From positions 1-64,000 of the forward strand of contig NZ_JAHCBF010000003.1 of NCBI RefSeq assembly GCF_018398395.1: a stretch of 64,000 nucleotides of DNA, read 5' to 3'. Shown here one piece after another: positions 1-9,777 of the stretch. The position numbers and the translations under genes are program-made. Numbering within the stretch: position 1 is the stretch's first letter; every line of letters begins with the position of its first letter. Source of the DNA: Croceicoccus gelatinilyticus. GTDB lineage: Bacteria; Pseudomonadota; Alphaproteobacteria; Sphingomonadales; Sphingomonadaceae. The notes under the pieces are model-generated. The model saw only the letters and a program-made list of their open reading frames with translations. It made no database searches and was not told the DNA's origin.

Positions 1-1800
1 ACCAACGCCTCGGGCTATTACGAGTTCGATGACCTCACGCCCGGCGACTACAAGGTCATGGAAGTCCTGCCCGACGGGTCGTACAACCTGACCGACGTCA
101 CCGTCGATCTCGACGGCAACGTCTCTGGCTTCGATGAAACCGTGAACTTCGTGAACACGAAGTACGGCAAGATCTCGGGCTACAAGTATCACGACGACGA
201 CGGCGATGAGACGACCACCGACGACCAGACCGGTTGGGAGGGGGTGACGATCGATTTGCTGGATGATGGCGGCAACGTGATTGCTACGACGTTGACCAAT
301 GCGAACGGATACTACGAGTTCAAGGACCTTGTGCCCGGCGACTATTCGGTCCGCGAGGTTCTGCCTGACGGTTCGTACAACCTGACCGACATCACCGTCG
401 ATCTGAACGGCAACGTCTCCGGCTTCGATGTCACGGCCGATTTCGCCAACACGCTATATGGCATGATCTCGGGCACCAAATACGAGGACAGCGACGGTGA
501 CATCAACACCACCGGCGACCGCGTGGTCTGGTCCGGAGTGACGATCACGCTGCTCGATGCCGACATGAACGAAGTCGCCAGCACCGACACCAATGCCAGC
601 GGCTACTACGAGTTCAAGGATCTCGAACTCGGCACCTACTACGTAAAGGAAACCCAGCCCGACGGCTCTTCGGCCATTTCCGAAATCCAGGTGGAGGTGA
701 CGGGAGCGACCAGCGGCTTCAGCGAAACCGCAGACTTCGTCAATTTCCGCGACATGTCGATTTCCGGCTACAAGTGGGCCGATACCGACAGCAGCGAAAC
801 CTGGAGCGAAGGTGAAGGCACGCTCGACGGGTGGACGATCTACCTCGACAACGACTTCGATCCGACCAACGGCTATATCGAGGCCGTGGTCACCGGTGCT
901 GGCGAGTGGGAGGACGGTTACTACGAGTTCACCGGCATCAATACCGATGACCCGCTGGTGGCCGCCGCGATCGACGGTACGGGCATGCTCTATGTCTACG
1001 AAGCGGTCGAGCCCGGCTTTACCCAGACCTACGGCGACTTCAGCTTCCTGATCAGCAGCGGCCTTTCGATCGACGGCGATCTGGGCGTGACCGAGCAGGG
1101 CAACTTCGGCAACTGGATGATGGAAGGTGCGGTTCGCACCCCCGGATTCTGGCAGTCGACGCTGGGCCAGTCGCTCTACAACGGGATCGAAGGTGACGAA
1201 GGCGATGCCAACGGGGACGGTATTCCCGATGGCGACAAGGACTTCGATGCCGAAGGGTGGAGCGAGGTCGACCTGTTGTCGCTGTTCGGTGTCGATACCG
1301 ATGGCCAGCCAGGCAATGACGAGTTCGCGATCTGGGACGTCAATGGCAACGGCGTCGAGGACGCCGGCGACATCTTCCTGACGCCAGAGGAACTGCTCAA
1401 CTGGGTCGATGGCGGCGAAAAGGGTGGTGGCCGCGACTATGTCACCATTCTCGAACGCGACCTTGGTGCGGCCTTCCTGAATACGATCAACAATGCCGCG
1501 ATCAACGGCAGCAGTGACCCCGAGGTCGATCCGGCCATCGCCGATTACTACGCCGACGCCGTTGCCTTCATCCTCGACTGGGATGCCAACTTCGACGGCG
1601 TGTCGAGTGGCAGCAAGAAGGCACAGGCTTCCGACTGGAAGGACTACGGCTCTGAAGCGCACGGCGTGCTGGGTGCCTACAACGAAGGCGGCGAAGGCAT
1701 GGTCGAGGGCACGATGATGCAGGTGGCGATGGACGGTGACGATTATTCGTCGCTGCTGGTCCAGAACTATCTCGCAGTCGAAGGCCAGATGGTCGCATGA
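1..1800 (+). CDS. Large adhesin with SdrD/Cna-B-like repeats (C-terminal part)
   Basis: The reading frame is already open at base 1, so the gene begins outside the window and only the last 599 codons are seen. It opens with tandem repeats of exactly 294 bases (98 codons): TNASGYYEF, TNANGYYEF and TNASGYYEF begin at 1, 295 and 589. The units are acidic and beta-rich with Asp/Gly-rich turns (DDDGDE, DSDGD), typical of SdrD_B/Cna-B domains of surface proteins that bind calcium. A different C-terminal part follows (from about 1120) with EF-hand-like stretches such as DANGDGIPDGD and DVNGNGVED. There is no LPXTG or autotransporter barrel. The type I secretion genes just downstream suggest export by that route, with the last residues as a possible secretion signal. 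Family assignment is good; the exact substrate or adhesive role is unknown. Confidence 0.8.
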   Translation, partial: TNASGYYEFDDLTPGDYKVMEVLPDGSYNLTDVTVDLDGNVSGFDETVNFVNTKYGKISGYKYHDDDGDETTTDDQTGWEGVTIDLLDDGGNVIATTLTNANGYYEFKDLVPGDYSVREVLPDGSYNLTDITVDLNGNVSGFDVTADFANTLYGMISGTKYEDSDGDINTTGDRVVWSGVTITLLDADMNEVASTDTNASGYYEFKDLELGTYYVKETQPDGSSAISEIQVEVTGATSGFSETADFVNFRDMSISGYKWADTDSSETWSEGEGTLDGWTIYLDNDFDPTNGYIEAVVTGAGEWEDGYYEFTGINTDDPLVAAAIDGTGMLYVYEAVEPGFTQTYGDFSFLISSGLSIDGDLGVTEQGNFGNWMMEGAVRTPGFWQSTLGQSLYNGIEGDEGDANGDGIPDGDKDFDAEGWSEVDLLSLFGVDTDGQPGNDEFAIWDVNGNGVEDAGDIFLTPEELLNWVDGGEKGGGRDYVTILERDLGAAFLNTINNAAINGSSDPEVDPAIADYYADAVAFILDWDANFDGVSSGSKKAQASDWKDYGSEAHGVLGAYNEGGEGMVEGTMMQVAMDGDDYSSLLVQNYLAVEGQMVA

Positions 1801-1858
1801 TCGGGTCCAAGTATCTGGAAGTAAAGGATGTGGCCTTTACCGGCCACTGACTGGATTG

Positions 1859-1894
1859 GGAAAGGCGTCCTTCTACGGGACGCCTTTCCTTTTT
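1859..1894 (+). terminator. Rho-independent terminator after the adhesin gene
   Basis: Perfect 12-bp inverted repeat (GGAAAGGCGTCC at 1859-1870, GGACGCCTTTCC at 1878-1889) with a 7-base loop, followed by five T. It lies 59 bases past the adhesin stop and separates that gene from the secretion genes. Confidence 0.9.
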
Positions 1895-2007
1895 CAAGAC
1901 TAACAATGGTTGTCATCTGGTAAACGGATGCATCGGGATTCTTGCGGACCGCCCATGGTTTGGGGCCAGTGAAATGGGGGCGGTCCGTTCGCGAGGAGGG
2001 GGATAAA

Positions 2008-3768
2008 TTGGCATCTCTTACGCAGATCGAATTGCCGCGCGGGCGCATGGCCGAATGGCTGTCCAAACCGCTGCGCGCGAACCGCGGGATCTATACCAAG
2101 GTTGCGCTGGCCGCGGCCATGATCAACCTGTTCGCGCTGATCACCGCGCTGTTTACGATGACGGTCTATGACCGGGTCGTGCCGAACAACGCGATGGATT
2201 CGCTGATCGGCCTGTCGATCGGGCTGGTCATCATCCTGCTGTTCGATTTCGTGCTGAAAATCCTGCGCGCCTATTTCGTCGACGTGGCAGGCGCGCGGGT
2301 GGACCGCGACATCGGCAAGGCCATCTTCGACCGTATCCTGCAAATGCGTATGGACATCGGAAAACGATCGACCGGCGGGCTTTCGGGCCTTGTCCGAGAG
2401 ATCGACACGCTGCGCGATTTCTTTGCCAGCGCCACGATCACCGCGCTCGTCGACCTGCCCTTCATCATCATCACGTTGACCGTGATCGCCCTGATCGGCG
2501 GATGGCTGGTGCTGGTGCCGCTTGCGATGATCCCGATCGTGGTGATTGCCGCCCTCGCCACCCAGCCGCTGATGCGCCGCCTTTCGGCCGAAACATTGAG
2601 CGGCCAGCTCGGCAAGCAGTCGGTGCTGGTAGAGACGATCGGCAATATAGAAACCGTGAAGTCCGCCAATGCCGGCCCCATCCTCAGCCGCCGTTGGGAT
2701 ACCGCCGTGACAGACCATGCCGGTGCCTCGCTGCGCCAGCGGCTCGTATCGACGATCCCGATCAACATCGCGGGCACTGCGCAGACCACGGCCTATACCG
2801 GCGTCGTCATTTTCGGCGTCTTTGCCATCGCCAACCAGTCACTGACGATGGGCGGGCTGATCGCCTGTTCGATCCTGGCGGGCCGCGTCGTCGCGCCGCT
2901 GGGCACGATCGCCCACCTGCTGACCCGCGCCAACGCGGCGCGAACGGCCTATACCCAGATCAACAAGTTGATGGAAAATCCGGTCGAAGGGCCGGAAGGC
3001 AGCGCCGGGCTCGCCCTGTCGAAGATGGAAGGTTCGATCGAGTTCAGGAACGTCGACTTCCGCTATCCCGGCGCCGCCGAATTTGCGCTGAAGGATGTCA
3101 GCTTCAAGATCCGTCCGGGCGAAAAAGTCGGCCTCGTCGGCCAGATCGGGTCGGGCAAGTCGACGATCGCGCGCCTGATCATCGGGCTATACTGGCCGAC
3201 CAGCGGGCTGATCCTCGTCGACGGGATCGACATCCGCCAGCTCTCGCCCGCCGCGCTGCGCCCCAAGGTCGGCGCGCTGTTCCAGGACAATGCCCTGCTG
3301 ACGGGTACGATACGCGACAACATCCTGCTCTGCCGCGACGAGATCGACGACAGCGAGATGATCCGCGCCTCGCAAATCAGCCTTGCCCACGAATTCGTCG
3401 CCCGTATGCCGCAGGGGTATGACCTAGAACTGGCAGACCGCGGCGAAGGGCTTTCGGGCGGACAGAAACAGTCGATCGCCTTGGCCCGCGCGCTTGTCGG
3501 CGAACCTCCGATCATCATCCTCGACGAACCGACTTCGGCCGTCGACGTGGAGACCGAGCGCCGGCTGATGGCCAACCTCGAGGCCGAGTTCAAGGATCGC
3601 ACGCTCATCCTCATCACGCATCGCCCGTCGCTGCTGCGGCTGGTGGACCGGATCGTGATGCTGTCCAGCGGGAAAGTCGTCGCCGACGGATCGCCCAAGG
3701 AGGTGAGCGCACGCATTTCGAAGCTGAGGACCGTGCAGGGGGCGAAGAAAGATGAACGCGCTGCTTGA
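2008..3768 (+). CDS. Type I secretion ABC transporter (permease/ATPase, LapB/LssB-like)
   Basis: Inner-membrane export ATPase that would power one-step secretion of a large substrate, very likely the adjacent adhesin. The N-terminal half is a membrane domain with hydrophobic segments near residues 38-55, 70-85 and 150-195. The ATPase half shows Walker A GQIGSGKST (about residue 378), signature LSGGQKQ and Walker B IIILDEPTSAVD. There is no N-terminal C39 peptidase, so the substrate is probably not cleaved after a double-Gly leader. TTG at 2008 was chosen because GAGGAGGG lies 7-16 bases upstream; an in-frame ATG at 1942 would add 22 residues but has no ribosome site. The stop overlaps the next gene by 17 bases, so the two are co-translated. 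Confidence 0.88.
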   Translation: MASLTQIELPRGRMAEWLSKPLRANRGIYTKVALAAAMINLFALITALFTMTVYDRVVPNNAMDSLIGLSIGLVIILLFDFVLKILRAYFVDVAGARVDRDIGKAIFDRILQMRMDIGKRSTGGLSGLVREIDTLRDFFASATITALVDLPFIIITLTVIALIGGWLVLVPLAMIPIVVIAALATQPLMRRLSAETLSGQLGKQSVLVETIGNIETVKSANAGPILSRRWDTAVTDHAGASLRQRLVSTIPINIAGTAQTTAYTGVVIFGVFAIANQSLTMGGLIACSILAGRVVAPLGTIAHLLTRANAARTAYTQINKLMENPVEGPEGSAGLALSKMEGSIEFRNVDFRYPGAAEFALKDVSFKIRPGEKVGLVGQIGSGKSTIARLIIGLYWPTSGLILVDGIDIRQLSPAALRPKVGALFQDNALLTGTIRDNILLCRDEIDDSEMIRASQISLAHEFVARMPQGYDLELADRGEGLSGGQKQSIALARALVGEPPIIILDEPTSAVDVETERRLMANLEAEFKDRTLILITHRPSLLRLVDRIVMLSSGKVVADGSPKEVSARISKLRTVQGAKKDERAA

Positions 3769-5059
3769 TAGCCTGAAGGGTGGCGAGGCCACCGTCGAGA
3801 CCCAGGAATACACGGCCCGCAAATCGGCCAACATCGTGCTGTGGATCATCCTTGGTTTCGTGGCCATTTTCTTCCTCTGGGCTTCGCTGACCCAGATAGA
3901 CCGGACGGTCCGCGGCGAGGGGCGCGTCGTGCCCAGCTCGAAGCTGCAGGTCGTCTCGAACCTCGAAGGCGGCATTGTCGAAGAGATTCTCGTCAAGGCC
4001 GGGCAACAGGTGCAGCAAGGGGACGTGCTCGTCCGCCTGTCGCCCACCCTGACGGGTGCCGCCTTCGGGAGTTCCACGGCAGAAGTGCAGGCGCTGGAGG
4101 CGAAGATCGCGCGCCTCAATGCCGAAGTGCGCGGGACCACGCCCGACTATGGCGCCGCCCCCGAAGGGCAGGTCGCGATCGAAAGTTCGCTGCACAATGC
4201 CCGCATGGCCGAACTGAACGGATCGATGGCCGCCGCCGCCGCCCGCGTCCGGCAGGCGGAACGCCACGTGATCGAATCCCGCTCCCTGCTGGAAGCAAAG
4301 CGATCGAACCTGACGACCGCGCAGCAGGAACTGGAAATGCTGCGCCCGCTGGTGCCGACCAAGGTCATCTCACAGGTCGAATTCATCAAGGCGGAGAACG
4401 CAGCGCTGGTCGCGCAAAAGGAGGTCGATTCCGCCGAGGCCGCCCTCGCCCGCGCGCAGGCCAGCGTGGCCGAGGCCAGCGCCCAGTCCGCACAATCGCG
4501 CAGCGACTGGCTGACCCGTTCGGGTAGCGAACTGTCGCAGGCACAGGCGGAACTGTCGGCCAAGCGGCTGCAATTGCCCGCCCTGTCCGACCGCATGGAC
4601 CGCACCGTGATCCGCGCGCCGATGACCGGCCTCGTCAACCGCGTGCTCGTCACCACGGTCGGGGGAAGCGTCAATGCAGGGATGCCGATCGCCGAGATCG
4701 TGCCGTCGGACGACGCGCTTTATGTCGAGGCGAAAGTCCGCCCCTCCGACATCGCCAACATCCGCCTTGGGCAGGAAGCGAAGCTGGAGATTACCGCCTA
4801 CAACCGCGCGGTCTTCGGCACGCTGGAAGGAACGGTCACCTCGATCTCGCCCGACGCGGTGGAGGATGAGAACCTGCGTGAGAATTTCTACCTCGTCGAA
4901 GTGCAGACCACCGACACCCTGCGCGACAAGAACGGTGAGCCTCTCCCCATCGGGCCGGGCATGGTCGCCAACGTGAACCTTCTGGGCGAGAAGCGTTCGA
5001 TCCTGTCGTACATCTTCACGCCGATCACGCGGCTCAGCCAGACCGCGTTCCGCGACTGA
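3752..5059 (+). CDS. HlyD-family membrane fusion protein of the type I secretion system
   Basis: Periplasmic adaptor that would link the inner-membrane ABC exporter to an outer-membrane TolC-like channel. A single N-terminal membrane helix (IVLWIILGFVAIFFLWA, residues 29-45) is followed by a biotinyl-lipoyl half motif (EGGIVEEILVKAGQQVQQGD), a long Ala/Glu/Gln-rich coiled coil, the second lipoyl half (VIRAPMTGLVNRVLV) and a beta-barrel C-terminus. At 435 residues it has the usual HlyD/LapC length. It overlaps the ABC gene by 17 bases. No outer-membrane partner is encoded in the window. Downstream lies the convergent LuxR-type gene, only nine bases away. Confidence 0.88.
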   Translation: MNALLDSLKGGEATVETQEYTARKSANIVLWIILGFVAIFFLWASLTQIDRTVRGEGRVVPSSKLQVVSNLEGGIVEEILVKAGQQVQQGDVLVRLSPTLTGAAFGSSTAEVQALEAKIARLNAEVRGTTPDYGAAPEGQVAIESSLHNARMAELNGSMAAAAARVRQAERHVIESRSLLEAKRSNLTTAQQELEMLRPLVPTKVISQVEFIKAENAALVAQKEVDSAEAALARAQASVAEASAQSAQSRSDWLTRSGSELSQAQAELSAKRLQLPALSDRMDRTVIRAPMTGLVNRVLVTTVGGSVNAGMPIAEIVPSDDALYVEAKVRPSDIANIRLGQEAKLEITAYNRAVFGTLEGTVTSISPDAVEDENLRENFYLVEVQTTDTLRDKNGEPLPIGPGMVANVNLLGEKRSILSYIFTPITRLSQTAFRD

Positions 5060-5068
5060 TCCCCTGCG

Positions 5069-5845
5069 TCAGAGCAGGCCGTAGCGGTATCCGCGCGATA
5101 CCGCCTCGGCCAGCGTGGCGGCCTTCAGCTTGCGGCGCAGGTTGGCAAGGTGGGCATCGACCGTGGGGACGGAAACATCGAGCTTCCACGCGATCTGCTG
5201 ACGCTGCGCCCCGTCGGCCAGTGCGCCCAGCACGTCAAGTTCGCGGGCCGACAGGTCGTATTCGAACCCGTCGATCACCGCCTCGACCTGCGGCCTGATC
5301 CTGTCGAGCAGGGCAAAGGCGGCAATGCGCAGTTCGGGCAAGCGCGCCCGCGCCTGATCGCCGCTGCCGTTGGTGCCGCCAAAGGCAAAGCCGAAACAGC
5401 GCCTGGTATCCGACCGGTTCCCCGGCACCAGCCCCACCATCGCGACCCCGTCGTGCATGCCATATCGCGCGCATTCCAGCGTGACGCGGGCCGATTCCTC
5501 GCGAAAGGCACGGACCTTGTCCAAGTGAGGCACGCCGAAGTCGAAAACCGACAGCGGCTTGTCCGCCGACAGCCCTGCGGACTGCGCGATGATGTAATCG
5601 TCGTCCGCCATTTCGGCGGTAAATTCGTCAAGGAAAGCACCGGGCAGCAGTGAGCCGCTGAACTGGTTCAATTCGTAGCCGTCGCCCGAAATCTCGAACC
5701 CGCCGAAATTGCAATGTTCGATCCCGCAGGCGTGCAGGTACTTGTAGAACAGGGCGATCGGTTCGCGATCGCCATCGCGTGCTGCCCCGCGTGTCGGGGG
5801 CAGCGCGAACAGCGCATCAAGAAAATCTGACAGTTGTGGCGACAT
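5069..5845 (-). CDS. LuxR-family transcriptional regulator
   Basis: 258-residue regulator. The C-terminal about 65 residues form a LuxR-type helix-turn-helix (LSARELDVLGALADGAQRQQ, then VSVPTVDAHLANLRRKLKA), which gives DNA binding. The first about 180 residues resemble a sensor domain of the autoinducer-binding size, but the acyl-homoserine-lactone pocket signature is not obvious, so the ligand is unknown. ATG at 5845 is preferred; in-frame ATG at 5869 and TTG at 5896 would add 8 or 17 basic residues. No luxI-like gene is near. It converges on the secretion operon and diverges from the MscS gene. Confidence 0.75.
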   Translation of the reverse strand: MSPQLSDFLDALFALPPTRGAARDGDREPIALFYKYLHACGIEHCNFGGFEISGDGYELNQFSGSLLPGAFLDEFTAEMADDDYIIAQSAGLSADKPLSVFDFGVPHLDKVRAFREESARVTLECARYGMHDGVAMVGLVPGNRSDTRRCFGFAFGGTNGSGDQARARLPELRIAAFALLDRIRPQVEAVIDGFEYDLSARELDVLGALADGAQRQQIAWKLDVSVPTVDAHLANLRRKLKAATLAEAVSRGYRYGLL

Positions 5846-6246
5846 CCCCGGCCCGGATCGGCGACGCATCGAAAGAATGCGCCGCGCTCTCTTCAAGAAG
5901 CCGCACAGTCAGTCAAGGTCTGCCCAAGACGGCGAAGCGGGTTTTTCGCACACAAGAATGAAAGACCAGGGCAGGTCGGACTTTCCGCGTCGTTCACAGG
6001 CGGCATCGATGCTGCAAGCGGCGACCCGGACAATAGTCACCGCACGCGCGCGCGCCCGTTCGACACCGAATATCTCGCGAAGACCCCCGCAATCCCCCAA
6101 TCGCGGGCCGCTGGCAGCGACACCCTGGCCGGGCGCGTAAGTCGCATCGGGGGTGGCAGCGCCACAACCTATAAGAAGTTGTATTATCGCCGCCTTCCCC
6201 TCACGGGTTGCAAGTCGCGTCGCGATCTGGGATCGGCCCTTGCGAC
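5846..6246. other. Divergent intergenic region, no gene seen
   Basis: About 400 bases between two divergent genes. Short ORFs here overlap on both strands and none has family features. The region should hold the promoters of both flanking genes. I see an alternating CG tract near 6045-6055 and small hairpin potential (GTGGC-AGC-GCCAC near 6153), but nothing I can name. Confidence 0.5.
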
Positions 6247-7461
6247 ATGGAACAGTTGCAGCAGAATTTCGCCGAACAACTGCCCTGGGTGCAGTCGCTC
6301 ATCGGGCTTGTCCTCCTCGCGTTGGCGGCGCTGGCCGTGAACTTCGTGCTGAAGAAGGTCATCCTGCGCGCCGCCGCGCCGTTCCTCGACACGCGTAGCC
6401 TTACGGCCGACAAGGCCGCGGCCCGGCTGGCCAACGTCATACCGCTGCTGATCGTGTCGAAGGGCATCATGCTGGTGCCGAACCTTCCCGAAGGGGTGAG
6501 GGTCGTCGTCCAGAACCTGGCCGAGGCGGGCATCGTCCTGTCGATCGCCTTCGCCATCAGCGGCGCGCTCAATTACGTGAACGAGCTTTACGCCCGCCGG
6601 CCCGAGGCGAAGTCGCGCCCGATCAAGGGCTATGTGCAGGTCGTGAAGATCGTCCTGTTCGCAGGCGCCGCCATCCTCGCCATCGCAGTCCTGATGGAGG
6701 AATCCCCGCTCCTGCTGCTCTCGGGCCTCGGCGCGATGGCGGCAGTGCTGATGCTGGTGTTCAAGGACACGATCCTCTCGCTCGTCGCCTCGGTCCAGCT
6801 GACCAGCAACGACATGCTGCGCGTCGGCGACTGGATCGAGATGCCGCAACTGAACGCCGACGGCGACGTGATCGACATCGCCCTGCACACGGTGAAAGTG
6901 CAGAACTGGGACAAGACGATTACCACGATCCCGACCCATCGGCTGATCTCGGAAAGCTATCGCAACTGGCGCGGCATGAAGGATGCCGGCGGCAGGCGCA
7001 TCAAGCGTTCGATGTTCCTTGATCAGAACGCCGTCCGCTTCCTGTCGGACGACGAACTGGCCACCGTCCGCCGTTTCCGCCTGCTGGACGATTACCTCGC
7101 CCGCAAGGACGAGGAACTGCGCGACTGGAACGCGAGCACGCTGGGCGAGAACTGCGACCGTGTGAACGCGCGGCGCATCACCAACATTGGCACCTTCCGC
7201 GCCTATGTGATCGCCTATATCAAGGCGCACCCGCACATCCGCGACGACATGACGATGCTGGTCCGCCAGCTACCCCCTTCGCCGCAGGGGCTGCCGCTGG
7301 AAATCTACTGCTTCACCTCGACCACGGTGTGGAACGATTACGAGGCGATCCAGTCGGACATCTTCGATCACCTTCTGGCGATCCTTCCCGAATTCGGGCT
7401 GCGCATCTACCAGGAGCCTTCAGGTCTCGATTTCCAAGGGATGCTGCGCGCATCAGCTTGA
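6247..7461 (+). CDS. MscS-family mechanosensitive channel (YbdG-like)
   Basis: 404-residue inner-membrane protein expected to open under membrane tension and release solutes during osmotic downshock. Hydrophobic helices lie near residues 12-32, 55-75, 95-110, 135-155 and 163-185. The last is the pore-type helix, followed by the MscS beta-domain signature VGDWIEMP and ..VQNWDKTITTIPTH. The length and long cytoplasmic tail match the YbdG branch rather than short MscS. ATG at 6247 was chosen because the 13 upstream codons (start at 6208) look non-coding. It is monocistronic and diverges from the LuxR gene. Confidence 0.85.
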   Translation: MEQLQQNFAEQLPWVQSLIGLVLLALAALAVNFVLKKVILRAAAPFLDTRSLTADKAAARLANVIPLLIVSKGIMLVPNLPEGVRVVVQNLAEAGIVLSIAFAISGALNYVNELYARRPEAKSRPIKGYVQVVKIVLFAGAAILAIAVLMEESPLLLLSGLGAMAAVLMLVFKDTILSLVASVQLTSNDMLRVGDWIEMPQLNADGDVIDIALHTVKVQNWDKTITTIPTHRLISESYRNWRGMKDAGGRRIKRSMFLDQNAVRFLSDDELATVRRFRLLDDYLARKDEELRDWNASTLGENCDRVNARRITNIGTFRAYVIAYIKAHPHIRDDMTMLVRQLPPSPQGLPLEIYCFTSTTVWNDYEAIQSDIFDHLLAILPEFGLRIYQEPSGLDFQGMLRASA

Positions 7462-7534
7462 ATTCTCGGGGTTGCACCCTGCGTCCCAGCGCATAGATAG
7501 GTTTCATCAGAAACCAACAGGTGCTTTCCCCCAC

Positions 7535-9700
7535 ATGCCCAAAGGCTTGTCCGCGCCCCTTCGCGCTTCCCTTTCCGCCTGCCTCGCCGCAATGATCGCA
7601 AGCGCCCCCGCCGGGGCCGAGGAGATGCCCTTGACCCAACCTCCATCATCCCAGTCGCTGCCCGAAGATCCGTACATCTGGCTTGAGGACACGTACTCGC
7701 AGCGCGCGCTCGATTGGGTGGAGGCGGAGAACGCCGCCAGCGCCGCGCGGCTCGAAGCCGAACCGACCTATCAGGCCGCCTATGACGAGGCCTTCGCCAT
7801 CGTCTCGTCCGAAGACCGGATCGCCACCCCGGGCTTTCGTCACGGCATGATCTACAATTTTTGGAAGGACGGCGACCACCTGCGCGGGATCTGGCGGCGC
7901 ACGACGCTCGCGTCCTACCGCAGCGATGCGCCGGAATGGGAGACGGTGCTCGACATCGACGCGCTGGGCAAAGAAGAGGGGCGTTCATGGGTCTACAAGG
8001 GCGTCACCTGCCTGCGGCCAGAGGATACCCGCTGCCTGCTACGCCTGTCCGACGGCGGCGAGGATGCGGTCGAGATTCGCGAGTTCGACCTTAGGACGAA
8101 GAGCTTCGTCGAAAGCGGCTTCTTCCTCCCCAAGGGCAAGTCAGACGCGGTCTGGCTCGATGAGGATACGCTACTCGTCTCCACCGACTTCGCGGGCGAC
8201 GGGGCCGATCTGACCAGTTCGGGCTATCCCAACGTGGTCAAGCGTCTGAAGCGCGGGCAGCCCCTGTCCGACGCTGTCGAGCTTTTCCGCGGGGAACGGG
8301 AGGACGTCTCTTCTTCTGCCGCGGTGCTGCGCGACAACAACGGGAATGTCCTGCCGCTCATCGTGCGCGCGCCCGATTTCTGGAACCGCAGGTTCCACCT
8401 GCTCGACGGTGACGACGTCACCCCCATCGCGCTGCCGTCGCAGAGCAGCACGGTTGCCATGATCGATAGCCGTGTCGTGGTCCATCTGTCGCAGGACTGG
8501 AGCGTTGGCGGAAAGACTTTCGAGCAGGGCAGCATCGTGTCGATCACGCTGGACGACTTGCGCGCCGATCCGGCGAACCTGTCGCCTCGGCTCGTATGGG
8601 CCCCGGGGCCGAGCGAGGCGTTCGAGAGCGTGACGAACACGGCGAACCGTCTCGTCCTTTCGATCCTCGATAACGTGAGCGGGCGCATCCTCACTTTCAC
8701 GCCGCTGGCCGACGGCGGGTGGGAGCAATCCTCGCTCGACCTGCCGGGCAACCTGTCGATCCACCTCGTGTCCAGCGACGAGGACAGCGACCTCCTGTTC
8801 CTCAATGCAAAAGGCTTCACCACGCCTGACACCCTCACCCTCGTCGATGCGGCGAGCGGGGAGACCGAAGTCGTAAAGTCGCTACCCGCCAAGTTCGATG
8901 CCAGCGATCTGGTCGTCGAACAGAAGTGGGCGACCTCGACCGACGGGACGAAGATCCCCTACTTCCTCGTCCACAAGAAGGACGTGAAGATGGACGGCAC
9001 GACGCCGACGCTGCTCTACGGTTATGGCGGATTTCAGGTCTCCATGACCCCAGGATACAGCGCCATCATCGGCAAGCTGTGGCTGGAAAAGGGCGGCGCC
9101 TATGCCCTTTCCAATATCCGCGGCGGCGGCGAATTCGGCCCCGCGTGGCACAAGGCCGGGCTCGAGACGAAGCGTCAGATCATCTATGACGATTTCGCCG
9201 CCATCGCCGAAGACCTGATCGACAGCGGCCTGACCAGCCGCGACCACCTTGGCATGATGGGCGGCTCGAACGGCGGCCTTCTCACCGGCGTCGAGATGAC
9301 CCAGCGCCCCGACTTGTGGAACGCAGCCGTCATCCAGGTTCCGCTGCTCGACATGATCGGCATCAGCCGCATCGGCGCGGGCGCATCCTGGCAGGGCGAA
9401 TACGGCAACGTGAACACCGATCCCGAGGCCTTGGCCTTCTGGCTCGAACGCTCGCCCTATCACGCGCTGAAGGCCGGCACGGACTATCCGGTGCCCTTCA
9501 TCTATTCCTCGACCAAGGACGACCGCACCGGCTCTGCCCATGCGCGCAAGTTCGCGGCGCGGATGAAGGAACTGGGCCTTCCCTACGAATACTTCGAACA
9601 GACCGAAGGCGGCCATGCCGCAGGCGCCGACCCGAAGCAGGAAGCGCGGTCCTGGGCGCTGACCTACACCTACCTCACCCGCCAGTTGATGGGGGAGTAA
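7535..9700 (+). CDS. Prolyl oligopeptidase family serine peptidase (S9A), secreted
   Basis: 721-residue peptidase that should cleave short peptides after proline. ATG at 7535 gives a signal peptide (SACLAAMIASAPAGAEE) so the enzyme is probably periplasmic. The mature N-terminus DPYIWLED is typical of the family, followed by a beta-propeller of about 400 residues and an alpha/beta-hydrolase domain. The catalytic triad is visible: Ser in GGSNGG (about residue 577), Asp in KDDRTG (about 661) and His in GGHAAG (about 692). It stands alone between the channel gene and the YbjQ gene. Function is well supported; the natural substrate is not known. Confidence 0.9.
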   Translation: MPKGLSAPLRASLSACLAAMIASAPAGAEEMPLTQPPSSQSLPEDPYIWLEDTYSQRALDWVEAENAASAARLEAEPTYQAAYDEAFAIVSSEDRIATPGFRHGMIYNFWKDGDHLRGIWRRTTLASYRSDAPEWETVLDIDALGKEEGRSWVYKGVTCLRPEDTRCLLRLSDGGEDAVEIREFDLRTKSFVESGFFLPKGKSDAVWLDEDTLLVSTDFAGDGADLTSSGYPNVVKRLKRGQPLSDAVELFRGEREDVSSSAAVLRDNNGNVLPLIVRAPDFWNRRFHLLDGDDVTPIALPSQSSTVAMIDSRVVVHLSQDWSVGGKTFEQGSIVSITLDDLRADPANLSPRLVWAPGPSEAFESVTNTANRLVLSILDNVSGRILTFTPLADGGWEQSSLDLPGNLSIHLVSSDEDSDLLFLNAKGFTTPDTLTLVDAASGETEVVKSLPAKFDASDLVVEQKWATSTDGTKIPYFLVHKKDVKMDGTTPTLLYGYGGFQVSMTPGYSAIIGKLWLEKGGAYALSNIRGGGEFGPAWHKAGLETKRQIIYDDFAAIAEDLIDSGLTSRDHLGMMGGSNGGLLTGVEMTQRPDLWNAAVIQVPLLDMIGISRIGAGASWQGEYGNVNTDPEALAFWLERSPYHALKAGTDYPVPFIYSSTKDDRTGSAHARKFAARMKELGLPYEYFEQTEGGHAAGADPKQEARSWALTYTYLTRQLMGE

Positions 9701-9777
9701 ACGGCCTTCACGCGGGCGCAACCTTCGGGCACTAATCGTGAAGAACCCGAAGGTTGCACCAGCGAGGAGAGCGTAAA

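Noticed and set aside
454-1662. 402-codon minus-strand ORF in the adhesin repeats
   Set aside because: Mirror of the repeats; the plus frame has clear repeated domains and continues to the edge.
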